A stretch of 64,000 nt of DNA, taken from Thermoleophilia bacterium (GTDB lineage: Bacteria; Actinomycetota; Thermoleophilia; Gaiellales; JAICJC01). Positions 41,635 through 52,120 of this stretch are shown in pieces. The translations under genes and the position numbers were made by a program. Position 1 is the stretch's first letter, and the number at the start of each line of letters is the position of its first letter. The DNA is taken from positions 135,315 through 199,314 of the forward strand of contig JAICYJ010000001.1 of NCBI GenBank assembly GCA_025934255.1. The letters are read 5' to 3'. Below the pieces are notes generated by a model. It was given only the letters and a program-made list of their open reading frames with translations, ran no database searches and was not told the origin of the DNA.

Positions 41635-41823
41635 ATGAACGACGCCGAGGAAGCGCCCGACCGCCGCCTGCACCCGGTCGTCTACTGGCTGATCGTGCTC
41701 GCGATCGCGGTCGCCCTGGGTGTGTCCGCGCCGGCCTTCTTCCTGCTCGGCTTCTGGGAGATGGCGCCGCTGGTGCTGTTCGCGACCTGGCTCGCGCCCA
41801 AGCTGACCCGCGGCCATCTGTGA
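41635..41823 (+). CDS. Small two-helix membrane protein
   Basis: 62 residues. After a charged start (NDAEEAPDRRLHP) come two hydrophobic segments (VVYWLIVLAIAVALGVSAPAF and MAPLVLFATWLA) and a basic end (PKLTRGHL). No known family. Its stop overlaps the GTG of the next gene (GTGA), so the two are translationally coupled and probably cooperate in the membrane. Confidence 0.65.
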   Translation: MNDAEEAPDRRLHPVVYWLIVLAIAVALGVSAPAFFLLGFWEMAPLVLFATWLAPKLTRGHL

Positions 41824-42551
41824 GCTGGGCCGCCCACGACCTCGAGCCATATCTGTTCCGCGCCAAGCTCGGCGCGCGCATCAGCCTCGTCTGGTGCCTG
41901 ATCGGCTCCTACTCGCCGGATCTGCTGACCAAGTGGGCGGTGTACGGCTTCGGGTTCTCCCACCACGACGCGATCCTGTCCGACCCCGTGCAGTTCCACC
42001 GCGGCTGGCCGGGCGCCGGGTTCACGCACACGCCGTTCTGGGGGTTCGCGGTGACGGGGGTGATCCTGCTCCTGACCAAGAACCGCACCTGGGCGTTCTC
42101 GTACCTGCTCGGCGCGATCGCCCACGTCCTGTCCGACTCGCTGGACTCCGTGGGCGTGATGATGCTGTTTCCGTTCTCGACCTGGCACATGCACTTCGGG
42201 CTCTGGGAGTACGTCGGCGAGGCCGGCCGCGCCAAGGATGCGGTTGCCTACTACACGTCGCTGGGCGGCGTCTGGGACGCGTTCTGGGCGCTCTGGCTGC
42301 TGCGATACTGGCGCATGTTCACGGTCACGTACTTCCGCGACGAGCTGTATCCCAGCGATCCGTTCTGGTCATGGATGCACCGCTTCACCGGTGAGACGGT
42401 GATGCTGACCGTCTACCGCACCAGCGCCTTCTTCGGCTACGCCTCGATCATCGGCTGGTACATCTGGGTGCTGGCCATCAACGACTTCCACCCGCACCTG
42501 GACTGGTCGTTCGGCGCGCCGCACTGGGCGCCACGGCAGGGGCCGCGCTAG
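41820..42551 (+). CDS. Membrane protein resembling the YdjM/DUF457 metal-dependent hydrolase group
   Basis: 243 residues with about five helices. His- and Asp-rich segments near membrane borders (GSYSPDLLTKW, GFSHHDAIL, GFTHTPFWGF, IAHVLSDSLDSVG, STWHMHFGLWEY) resemble the H/D pattern of the DUF457 family of predicted membrane-bound hydrolases. Catalysis is not proven for that family. GTG 41820 overlaps the upstream stop. The protein converges on the DUF4395-thioredoxin gene. Confidence 0.6.
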   Translation: MSWAAHDLEPYLFRAKLGARISLVWCLIGSYSPDLLTKWAVYGFGFSHHDAILSDPVQFHRGWPGAGFTHTPFWGFAVTGVILLLTKNRTWAFSYLLGAIAHVLSDSLDSVGVMMLFPFSTWHMHFGLWEYVGEAGRAKDAVAYYTSLGGVWDAFWALWLLRYWRMFTVTYFRDELYPSDPFWSWMHRFTGETVMLTVYRTSAFFGYASIIGWYIWVLAINDFHPHLDWSFGAPHWAPRQGPR

Positions 42552-42561
42552 TCGCTATCGG

Positions 42562-43272
42562 TCAGGCGAGGCGCGCCAGGACGGCGCCGGTGCCGTCCAC
42601 GGTCACGGCCGTGGGCACCACGCCCACGCCGTACTTGCGGGCCAGCTGGGGCTGGCTGCGCACGTCGACGGTGACCACGGTGCGGCCCTCGTCGCGCAGC
42701 TCGCGCTCCAGCCGGTGGCAGTCGGAGCAGAGCGGGTGGGTGAACTGCACCACCGTGTTCGGTGCGAGCGCGTCGCCGAAGTCGGACAGCTCGATCCGCT
42801 CGATGTGGCCGTGCCCGCGCCCGAGGCCGCGCACGCGCGCCCCCAGCTTGTAGATCTGGCAGCCGGTGCAGAACCCGGTGGCCGCCGACAGCAGCGCAAG
42901 CGCTGCCACCAGCAGGCCCAGCACGGCGCCCAGCAGCGGCAGCCCGGCCAGGTAGGCGATCGCGGCCGGCGTCAGCACGGCCACGCCCATCAGGTTTGCG
43001 AACCGCGGCGGCCGCGAGTCCTCCAGCGGGCCCTCGCCGATGCGCGGCTGCAGCAGCTCGAAGTAGGCGACGCAGGCCAGGCACCAACGGCGCCCCATCG
43101 TCAGCCCCAGCGCCAGCTGGGCCGCCACCAGCGCCAGCAGCCACCACTCACCGGTGATCACGCCGGCCAGCGCGACCAGGCCGACGACGGTCTGGTTGGC
43201 CCGCGGCGCGCGGGCGTCGATCACGTCCAGGTCGCGGTAGGGGTCGGCGGTGCGGTACGAGCGGTCAGCCAT
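42562..43272 (-). CDS. DUF4395 membrane domain fused to a thioredoxin-like domain
   Basis: 236 residues from ATG 43272. Residues 1-145 match DUF4395: DLDVIDARAPRANQTVVGLVAL, four helices, and paired Cys in MGRRWCLACVAYFE and FCTGCQIYKLG. Residues 155-236 are a small thioredoxin fold with the site FTHPLCSDCHRLERE (C-x-x-C as CSDC) and cis-Pro GVVPTAVTVDG. The set of Cys pairs suggests electron transfer across or at the membrane, like DsbD/VKOR-type relays, but this is inference. TAGACT, part of the adjacent element, lies 13 nt before the ATG. Confidence 0.8.
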   Translation of the reverse strand: MADRSYRTADPYRDLDVIDARAPRANQTVVGLVALAGVITGEWWLLALVAAQLALGLTMGRRWCLACVAYFELLQPRIGEGPLEDSRPPRFANLMGVAVLTPAAIAYLAGLPLLGAVLGLLVAALALLSAATGFCTGCQIYKLGARVRGLGRGHGHIERIELSDFGDALAPNTVVQFTHPLCSDCHRLERELRDEGRTVVTVDVRSQPQLARKYGVGVVPTAVTVDGTGAVLARLA

Positions 43273-43286
43273 GGTTTGGATCCAAA

Positions 43287-43480
43287 GTCTAGATGATTGA
43301 TCGGTATCTCCGTGATGTCCAAGGCGCAAGGCATCGCCCTTGCGCCGGTCGGGAGTGATCTGCGATTACGCAGATCGCGGACGGAGACGGCGGTTCGCAG
43401 CCGTAGCCACCCCAGCTACCGCTAACCCAGACCAACCGCAGCGGCCAGGCCCGCGAGAGATATCGATCAATCGTCTAGAC
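43287..43480. repeat. 194-bp element with 24-bp inverted ends (element C)
   Basis: Left arm 43287-43310 and right arm 43457-43480 match in 22 of 24 positions; the outer part of the left arm reads GTCTAGATGATTGATC. The outer CTAGATGATTGAT (one mismatch in the right arm) is shared with the ends of the 166-bp elements, but the interior differs. Inside are hairpins GGCGCAAGG/CCTTGCGCC (about 43323-43347) and CTGCG-ATTA-CGCAG (about 43361-43374). The right arm contains the TAG stop of the ABC transporter gene; the left arm contains a TAGACT box facing the DUF4395 gene. Confidence 0.7.
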
Positions 43481-45250
43481 GCCGACCACGGCGTCGCGCT
43501 CGACCAGCGCGGCGTAGCGGCCGCCCAGCGCGACCAGCTCCTCATGCGTGCCGCGCTCGATCACGCGGCCCTCGTCCAGCATCAGGATCATGTCCGAGTC
43601 GCGGATCGTCGACAGCCGGTGTGCGATCGCGATCGTGGTGCGGCCCCGCGACAGATGCTCCAGCGCCTCCTGCACGGCCCGCTCGGTCTCCACGTCCAGC
43701 GCGCTCGTGGCTTCGTCCAGCACCATCACCGGTGGGTCGCGCAGCACCGCGCGGGCGATCGCCAGGCGCTGCTTCTCCCCGCCCGAGAAGCGGTAGCCGC
43801 GCTCGCCCACCACCGTGTCGTAGCCCTCCGGCAGCGACGCCAGGTGGTCGTGGATCTGGGCCGCGCGTGCCGCCTGCTCGAGCTCCTCATCGGTCGCGGA
43901 CGGCTTCGCGAACCGCAGGTTGTCGCGCACCGATCCGTGGAACAGGTAGGTCTCCTGCGACACCACCCCGACGGTGCCGCGCAGCGCGTCGAAGCAGAGA
44001 TCGCGGACGTCGACGCCGTCGATCAGGACGGCGCCCTCGGTCACGTCGTAAAGGCGGGCGGTCAGATAGCCGAGCGTCGTCTTGCCGGCCCCGGTCTCGC
44101 CCACGATTGCCACGCGGCTGCCCGCCGGTGCGACGAAGTTGATGTCGCGCAGGGTGGGGCCGCCGGCCTCGTCGTAGTGGAACCCGACGTTGCGGAACTC
44201 GACCTCGCCGGCCGCTCGGGCCGGGTCGAACGGCACCGGGTTGGCCGGTTCCTCGATCTCGACCGGCAGGTCGAGGTACTCGAACACCCGGTCGAACAGC
44301 GCCGTCGAGGTCTGCAGGTCGGCCTGCACGTTCAGCAGCGAGCCGATCGGGAACAGCAGCCGCGTCTGCAGCGTGGTGAACGCGACCAGCGTGCCGATCG
44401 AGACGACGCTGCCGCCGCGCGCCATCCCGTATCCGGCGATGCCGTACATCAGCGCGGGCATGATCGCGAAGGTGGCCTGGATGGTCGCCATCATCCAGCG
44501 CCCGGCCATCCGCTGGCGCAGCTCCAGATCGGCCAGACGCCGGCTCTCGTCGGAGAAGCGCCGGGTGAGGTCGCCGGTCTGGCCCATCGTCTTTGCCAGC
44601 AGCACGCCCGACACCGACAGCGACTCCTCGACCAGCGTCGAGATGTCGGCCAGCGAGCCCTGCATGGTCGCGGCCAGCGCCTTGCGGACGCGGCCCACGC
44701 GCCGGGTCATCCAGACGAACAGCGGCAGGATCGCGAACGAGGCGAGCGTCAGCCGCCAGTCGAGCACCGCCATCGCGACGGTGGTGGCCAGCACCGTCGT
44801 CACGTTCGAGACGATCGAGGTGGCGGTGGTGGTGACGACCGTCTGCACGCCGCCGATGTCGTTGGCGATCCGCGACTGCACCTCGCCGGTTCGGGTGCGC
44901 GTGAAGAAGGCCAGCGACAGGCGTTGCAGGTGCGTGTAGACGGAGGCCCTCAGGTCGTGCATCACCTGCTGGCCGATCAGGTTCGACTGCCAGGTCTGGG
45001 CGACGCCGATCACGCCCGTCACGATCGGAATCGCCACCATCCCGCCCACCAGCAGCGTCAGCGTGCGGGTGTCCAGGTTGCTGCCCTGCGAGAGCACGTT
45101 GTCGAGCAGGTCACGGAGCAGGAACGGCGAGATCAGGCTGATCCCGGCCGAGATCACGATCATCGCGAGCAGGCCGGACAGCCGTATTCGGTACGGATAG
45201 AAGAGGCGCAGGATCCGGCGCGTCTGGGTGGGCTTCGCCGCCTCGGTCAC
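43475..45250 (-). CDS. ABC exporter (fused transmembrane and ATPase domains)
   Basis: 591 residues. Six-helix ABC_membrane domain at about 20-310. ATPase domain at about 345-580: Walker A GETGAGKTT, Q-loop VVSQETYLF, signature FSGGEKQRLAIARAV (LSGGQ variant), Walker B PVMVLDEATSAL and H-switch IAHRLST. It should work as a homodimer or with a partner to export drugs, lipids or peptides. GTG 45250 overlaps the MarR stop (GTGA), so MarR probably regulates it. Its stop codon lies inside the inverted end of element C. Confidence 0.92.
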   Translation of the reverse strand: MTEAAKPTQTRRILRLFYPYRIRLSGLLAMIVISAGISLISPFLLRDLLDNVLSQGSNLDTRTLTLLVGGMVAIPIVTGVIGVAQTWQSNLIGQQVMHDLRASVYTHLQRLSLAFFTRTRTGEVQSRIANDIGGVQTVVTTTATSIVSNVTTVLATTVAMAVLDWRLTLASFAILPLFVWMTRRVGRVRKALAATMQGSLADISTLVEESLSVSGVLLAKTMGQTGDLTRRFSDESRRLADLELRQRMAGRWMMATIQATFAIMPALMYGIAGYGMARGGSVVSIGTLVAFTTLQTRLLFPIGSLLNVQADLQTSTALFDRVFEYLDLPVEIEEPANPVPFDPARAAGEVEFRNVGFHYDEAGGPTLRDINFVAPAGSRVAIVGETGAGKTTLGYLTARLYDVTEGAVLIDGVDVRDLCFDALRGTVGVVSQETYLFHGSVRDNLRFAKPSATDEELEQAARAAQIHDHLASLPEGYDTVVGERGYRFSGGEKQRLAIARAVLRDPPVMVLDEATSALDVETERAVQEALEHLSRGRTTIAIAHRLSTIRDSDMILMLDEGRVIERGTHEELVALGGRYAALVERDAVVGV

Positions 45251-45666
45251 AGGCCCGGCTCGAGCGCCCGGTTCAGGATCTCGCGCAGCGCGCGCTGATC
45301 GGTGGCCGACAGCCGTGCGATCGGCTCGGGTGCCTCCGACAGGCGCCGCACGATCCGGCGACGCACCTCCAGGCCGTTGCTGGTCACCACCAGCATCTTG
45401 ACGCGGCGGTCGCCGGGGGCGGCGTCGCGGCGCACCAGGCCGCGCTCCTCGAGCCGGTCGACGATGCCGGTCACGTTGGATGCGTCGCAGCAGAGCTTGC
45501 GGGCCAGCGTGCGCATCGGCAGCGGCTGGTCGGGCTCGAGCATGCGCAGCACGTGCGCCTGCATGGGGGACAGATCGAACTCGGCGGCCACCTGCGGAAC
45601 CCGCCCTCGCTGCGAGACGAACAGGCGGAAGAGCAGGGTCCAGGCTTCGCTTGCGTCATTGCTCAT
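45247..45666 (-). CDS. MarR-family regulator of the ABC exporter
   Basis: 139 residues from ATG 45666; ATG 45693 is less likely because the -10 box lies between. Winged helix-turn-helix at about 35-100: LSPMQAHVLRMLEPDQPLPM, ARKLCCDASNVTGIVDRLEERGLV and the wing DRRVKMLVVTSNG. The CC pair at the recognition helix start might sense oxidants. It heads the MarR-ABC operon and diverges from lon with interlocked promoters, so it could also affect lon. Confidence 0.87.
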   Translation of the reverse strand: MSNDASEAWTLLFRLFVSQRGRVPQVAAEFDLSPMQAHVLRMLEPDQPLPMRTLARKLCCDASNVTGIVDRLEERGLVRRDAAPGDRRVKMLVVTSNGLEVRRRIVRRLSEAPEPIARLSATDQRALREILNRALEPGL

Positions 45667-45672
45667 ACGCCT

Positions 45673-45723
45673 ATAATAATCACAAACCGACATATTTGAC
45701 AACCTCAACTATCGAGGTAGACT
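45673..45723. promoter_or_regulatory. Interlocked divergent promoters of marR and lon
   Basis: Plus strand: TTGACA 45696-45701, 16-base spacer, TAGACT 45718-45723, then 7 nt to lon ATG. Minus strand: TTGTCA at 45697-45702, 18-base spacer, TATTAT at 45673-45678, then 6 nt to marR ATG. The -35 boxes share five bases. ACCTC (45702-45706) and GAGGT (45714-45718) form an inverted repeat filling the lon spacer, a likely operator. Confidence 0.7.
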
Positions 45724-45730
45724 GCAGATT

Positions 45731-48007
<2,277 letters not shown>

Positions 48008-48021
48008 ACAGACAACGCATC

Positions 48022-48058
48022 ACAGCCGCTCGGTGGCCCTGCGCCGCCGGGCGGCTGT
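48022..48058. terminator. Bidirectional terminator between lon and the M14 peptidase gene
   Basis: ACAGCCGC and GCGGCTGT form a perfect 8-bp stem with a GC-rich loop, between two convergent stops at 48007 and 48061. A short T-rich tail (TTGCT) follows on the plus strand. Confidence 0.7.
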
Positions 48059-48060
48059 TG

Positions 48061-49764
48061 CTATGCCAGCGTCAGCTCGGCGCTGCAGACGCCCGCGCGC
48101 GGATGCTGCGCCGTGGCACGCACCACGGTGCCGGCGGGCGCCTCGACCACCCACTCGACGCGCACCCGCTCGCTGCTCGGCTCGTGGCCCGCGTCCCAGC
48201 CCAGCATGCTGATGGCGCCGCCGCGCCCGGTCAGCTGATCCAGCTCCGTGTGCGCCAGGCCCGACACCAGCTGCGCGCCGTCGCCCAGCTCCAGATCCAC
48301 CTCGACCGGACGCACCGCCTTCTGCTCGATCGCCTTCTTCGACACGTTCGTCGGCAGCCAGCCGGTGTTCTGCACCACCAGCCGCAGGCGGTGGGTGCCG
48401 CCGGCCACCGGCTCCGCCGTGAACGACCGCACCGCCAGCCGCGGCGACACCAGCGCCAGGTAGACGGCCCAGTCGCTGTGGGGCGCAACCTCCGCCTCGA
48501 GCCGGTCGAAGGGCGCGTTGCTGAGCACGTTTACCTCGTCCCAGCCGCCCAGCTCGACCGGCCCCAGCTGGGGATGCTGGAACGGGTACCAGTCGATGAA
48601 GCCGCGTCCGCCCATCTCGTTGTCCGACCAGGCGAGCATCTTCAGGTCGTCCTCGATCGGGTGGTCCTTCCACCAGTCGATGAAGCGCATTCCGACGTCG
48701 ACGCCGGCTGCCCGCATCGGACTCCAGAACTCGGTCGTCCACCCGAACACGCCCAGGTGCTCGTAGATCCAGTCGTCGAACGCGCCCCGCATCCACGTCT
48801 TCGGCTCGTACTGGAAGTGGTGGTAGACGGACGCCCGCGGGTACCCGGTGAGGCGCACCGCCTCGTCGGCCATGCGGTCGTAGGCGCGCAGGTCGGCGGG
48901 CGGGAAGTCGTCGTCCGGCCGGGCGCCGTAAGGCCGCAGCAGCACGCCGCCGAAGGTGTGGTAGCTGACGGCGCAGGTGATGTTCGGGCGGTCGACCACG
49001 GCCTGCACCGCCGCCCGGATCTCGGGCTCGGACGTCGGGTAGGCGCCGGCCCCCTCCTGATCGGAGTGGGGGCGCCAGTCGTAGGGGAAGTTGCGGTTGA
49101 AGTCGAGGCCGGCCAGGCTGGGCGGCACCTTGATGATGTCGCCGTCGTAGTCGGTCAGATGCCCCTCGGGCAGCAGCCGGTAGTACGGGCCGCCGGCCTC
49201 CTCGTCGGCACCGCGCGGCACCAGCAGGCGGGGATGCTCGGGGTGCGGCTTCCAGCTGCCGGTCTCGTCCTGGATCCGCATCGACAGGATGCGGCCGTCG
49301 CCGTCCACATCGGAGGAGTGCAGGCCCGGCAGCTCGGTCGGAAGCGGCCAGGGCCGCACCCCGGACCGCACGTAGCGGGGCACGTCGGCCAGGGCCAGCT
49401 CGACGCCGTCGGGGTTCAGGCGCGGCACCACGTAGAAGCTGCGGCCGTCAAGCGCGCGGCCGATCCGCTCGTCCGACTCGTGGCCGGCCAGCAGCGTGTG
49501 CACCAGGTGAAGCGCGGCCGCGCCGCCGGTCACCTCGGTGGCGTGGATGTTGGCGTCGACCCAGACGGCGGGCTTGTCGCCCGCCGCCCCGGTGGCCTGG
49601 TCGGTCACCTCGCACATCCAGATGTCACGGCCCTCGTGGGAGCGCCCGATCGAGACGACGGTCAGCAGCTGCGGCCGCTCCGCCGCCCAGCCTTGGAGCA
49701 GCTCCGTCAGCTCCTGGTAGCGGGGCCAGTGGTCGAACGGCGCGGGCGTCAGCGGTGCGGGCAC
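48061..49764 (-). CDS. M14-family zinc carboxypeptidase
   Basis: 567 residues from GTG 49764, which has TACGAT 7 nt upstream. Zinc ligands are H and E in DANIHATEVTGG (about 75) and H in VSYHTFGGVLL (about 255); the catalytic Glu is in GWTTEFWSP. The substrate Arg/Asn region includes GLDFNRNFPYDW. A C-terminal beta domain (about 440-567, RLRLVVQNTGWLPTN) is usual in this subgroup. No signal peptide is visible, so it may act on imported peptides. Homologues include peptide and gamma-D-glutamyl carboxypeptidases. Confidence 0.9.
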   Translation of the reverse strand: MPAPLTPAPFDHWPRYQELTELLQGWAAERPQLLTVVSIGRSHEGRDIWMCEVTDQATGAAGDKPAVWVDANIHATEVTGGAAALHLVHTLLAGHESDERIGRALDGRSFYVVPRLNPDGVELALADVPRYVRSGVRPWPLPTELPGLHSSDVDGDGRILSMRIQDETGSWKPHPEHPRLLVPRGADEEAGGPYYRLLPEGHLTDYDGDIIKVPPSLAGLDFNRNFPYDWRPHSDQEGAGAYPTSEPEIRAAVQAVVDRPNITCAVSYHTFGGVLLRPYGARPDDDFPPADLRAYDRMADEAVRLTGYPRASVYHHFQYEPKTWMRGAFDDWIYEHLGVFGWTTEFWSPMRAAGVDVGMRFIDWWKDHPIEDDLKMLAWSDNEMGGRGFIDWYPFQHPQLGPVELGGWDEVNVLSNAPFDRLEAEVAPHSDWAVYLALVSPRLAVRSFTAEPVAGGTHRLRLVVQNTGWLPTNVSKKAIEQKAVRPVEVDLELGDGAQLVSGLAHTELDQLTGRGGAISMLGWDAGHEPSSERVRVEWVVEAPAGTVVRATAQHPRAGVCSAELTLA

Positions 49765-49771
49765 GCGGGCG

Positions 49772-49777
49772 ATCGTA
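49772..49777 (-). promoter_or_regulatory. Predicted -10 box of the M14 peptidase gene
   Basis: TACGAT on the minus strand, 7 nt before GTG 49764. Confidence 0.4.
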
Positions 49778-49837
49778 GCGTGGCATCCTCACGACGGCGG
49801 TTGTGAACCGCCGGGCTATGCGCTACGTATTCGACTC

Positions 49838-50569
49838 GTGCTCCATCCCACCCGCCGCCGCCTCCTGCTGATCTGCGCCATCTCGGTGCTGTGGATCGCC
49901 GCCGTGCTGCTGGCAGACCGCGGCGCCGGCATCTGGACGCAACGGACGCTGGGCGCCTTTACCTGGCTCTTGCTGCTGGCGCTGCTCCGCGGCGAGAGCC
50001 GCTCCGTGCGCTACCAGGTGGGCGCCGTGATCGTGGCGGCGACGATGCTCGAGTACACGGCCTCGCCGCTGCTCGGCCTCTACACCTACCGGCTGCACAA
50101 CGTGCCCAGCTTCGTCCCGCCCGGGCACGGCCTCGTCTACCTGGCCGCGCTGACGATCGGCGGCGCCATGTACGGCACCCGCGCCGGCGTCTGGTTCCCG
50201 CGCGCCGTGCTGGTGGTGGCCGGCGCCTGGGCGGTGTGGGGATTGGCCATCAGCGCCCGGCCGGACGTCGGCGGTGCCGTCCTCTTCCTGTTCCTGGCCG
50301 CCTTCATCCTGCGGGGCCGCGCGCCGCTGGTCTACGCCGCGGCGTTCGTGGTCACCGCGTACCTCGAGATCGTCGGCACCAACGTCGGCACCTGGGCCTG
50401 GGCGCACCACGCCCCGTTGGGCCTGGTCTCGCTCGGCAACCCGCCCAGCGGCATCGCCGGCGGCTACTGCTTCCTGGACATGGTCGGCATCTTCGTGGCG
50501 GCCCGCCTGGCCCGCGTGCACGCGCCCGAGGTGATGCTGGAGCCGGCGCCGGAGCCGGCTGTCGCCTAA
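49838..50569 (+). CDS. Seven-helix membrane protein of unknown function
   Basis: 243 residues, GTG start, TACGTA 8 nt upstream. Around seven helices. Conserved-looking polar and aromatic patches at helix ends (GLYTYRLHNVPSFVPPGHGLVYL, split as GLYTYRLHNV and PSFVPPGHGLVYL; GTNVGTWAWAHHAPLG; SLGNPPSGIAGGYCFLD) suggest an enzyme or binding site within the membrane, similar in style to carotenoid-modifying membrane proteins. I cannot name a family. The secreted glycosidase-like gene follows 57 bases later. Confidence 0.6.
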   Translation: MLHPTRRRLLLICAISVLWIAAVLLADRGAGIWTQRTLGAFTWLLLLALLRGESRSVRYQVGAVIVAATMLEYTASPLLGLYTYRLHNVPSFVPPGHGLVYLAALTIGGAMYGTRAGVWFPRAVLVVAGAWAVWGLAISARPDVGGAVLFLFLAAFILRGRAPLVYAAAFVVTAYLEIVGTNVGTWAWAHHAPLGLVSLGNPPSGIAGGYCFLDMVGIFVAARLARVHAPEVMLEPAPEPAVA

Positions 50570-50626
50570 AGCGATCTTCGGGTTCTGCCGATACCTACCG
50601 GCGGTGCTCCCCAGGGAGCCATCGCC

Positions 50627-52111
50627 ATGGGATGTCCGCACTTCATCCGCTGGTCGCCACTGGTCGCGATCGCCCTGCTTCTGACCGGCAGCGCCGGGTC
50701 GCACGCCGCCACCCCCGGCATCTACCAGGTCTGGGGCGCCTCACGGGACGTGGCCTCGCGCCCGTACGTGCACGGCGGCCAGATCGTGCTGCAGTGGAGC
50801 GACGTCGAGCCCTCGCGCGGACACTTCAACTGGTCGAGCCTCTACGCCCAGCTGGATGCCTACCACGCGATGGGCAAGACGGCGACCGTCCAGATCAACT
50901 CCACCAACGGCAAGCCGGGGTGGATCTGGGACGTCGTCGCCCGCTGCGGGTCGGTCAACGGCCAGGCGGTGCCGCAGTACTGGAACCCCGCGTACCTGAC
51001 GCTGCAGAGCGAGCTCGTGAACGGCCTGGCCGCCGCCATCCGCGCATACCCGCATCCCGAGACGGTGGCGCTGGTGCGGGCCAGTCCGAACGCGATCGGC
51101 ACCGAGCTGACGATGCTGCCGCACGCGGTCTCGTGCACGGCCGCTGCGCCGGCCGTGACCGTCTCCACGGGGTGGTCGCCGAACGTCGCCCACACCTACT
51201 TCCGAAACGTGATGGGCCTGTATGACTCCGCCCTGACGCCCGACATCCACGTGGCGCTGCGCGCCGAGGCGTTCATCTCGGACGGGGCCCCGCTCAGCTG
51301 GCTGGGCTCGAACGGCGCCTGGATCATGGGCACCGCCTCCGACATCGACTACAACCCCAGCCGCGACGCGTTCGACGTGTACGCCCGCAGGTGGGACCGG
51401 GCGGGGAAGACGGTCAGCTACTGGGAGCCGATCTCGTACCGTGGCAAGCACAACCTGGTCAGCTGGAACTACTGGCGGATCCTGCTGGAGCTCTACAAGG
51501 GCGTGTCGTACATCGCCGTCTACGGCGAGCAGATCCGGCACGGCGGCAACCCTCAGTACCGCGCCGCCTTCGACTTCGCGAACCGCTACGCGGGCAGCGC
51601 GGCCACGCCGGAGACGTCTCCGGGAGCGTTCATCGCGCTGCGCAAGGGCCGCGGCCGCACGGCCGGGAACCTCGGCCAGTTCATGACGCAGTACGCGCCC
51701 GGCCTCACGTCCACGGCCCTCAGCAGCGGGCAGGGCAGGCACATGATCGGGCCGGGCCGCCAGCGCTTCGGCCGCTACGCGCGGCGCATCGCCGGACACA
51801 CCTCGCGGTCGCGGATGGGCTTCCGGCTGAACAACGACTTCGTGGCCGGCGTGAGCGGCCGCCGGGTGGTGATCGGGGTCTGGTACCTGAACGGCGGCCA
51901 CGGCCGCTTCCGGGTGTCGTGGGGCAGGTCGGCCTCGCAGCGGCACGTCGTGCACAAGACCGGCACCGGCCGCTGGAAGCACTTCACGACGACGATCGAC
52001 GGCTCGCTGCTGCGCGGGCGGCTCGCCCACGGCTGCGACATCTCGCTGACGGCGCTGGGCCACTCCAGGACCGCCTTCCACATGGTCGAGGTGCGCGTTC
52101 CGGGCAGGTAG
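50627..52111 (+). CDS. Secreted glycoside-hydrolase-like protein
   Basis: 494 residues. Signal peptide at 1-28 (SPLVAIALLLTGSAGSHA); AGGGAG 8 bases before ATG. Residues 30-335 look like a TIM barrel of the GH42/GH-A type: GGQIVLQWSDVEPSRGHFNW, TATVQINSTNGKPGW, and SYWEPISYRG with a candidate catalytic Glu. AVYGEQIRHGGNPQY may hold the second acid. Residues 350-494 form a beta-sandwich-like C-terminal domain with DISLTALGHSRTAFHMVEV. Substrate unknown. The stop overlaps the -10 box of the next gene. Confidence 0.65.
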   Translation: MGCPHFIRWSPLVAIALLLTGSAGSHAATPGIYQVWGASRDVASRPYVHGGQIVLQWSDVEPSRGHFNWSSLYAQLDAYHAMGKTATVQINSTNGKPGWIWDVVARCGSVNGQAVPQYWNPAYLTLQSELVNGLAAAIRAYPHPETVALVRASPNAIGTELTMLPHAVSCTAAAPAVTVSTGWSPNVAHTYFRNVMGLYDSALTPDIHVALRAEAFISDGAPLSWLGSNGAWIMGTASDIDYNPSRDAFDVYARRWDRAGKTVSYWEPISYRGKHNLVSWNYWRILLELYKGVSYIAVYGEQIRHGGNPQYRAAFDFANRYAGSAATPETSPGAFIALRKGRGRTAGNLGQFMTQYAPGLTSTALSSGQGRHMIGPGRQRFGRYARRIAGHTSRSRMGFRLNNDFVAGVSGRRVVIGVWYLNGGHGRFRVSWGRSASQRHVVHKTGTGRWKHFTTTIDGSLLRGRLAHGCDISLTALGHSRTAFHMVEVRVPGR

Positions 52112-52114
52112 CAT
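52109..52114 (+). promoter_or_regulatory. Predicted -10 box of the 2OG oxygenase gene
   Basis: TAGCAT, beginning with the stop codon of the preceding gene, 6 nt before GTG 52121. Confidence 0.4.
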
Positions 52115-52120
52115 GGCCGC

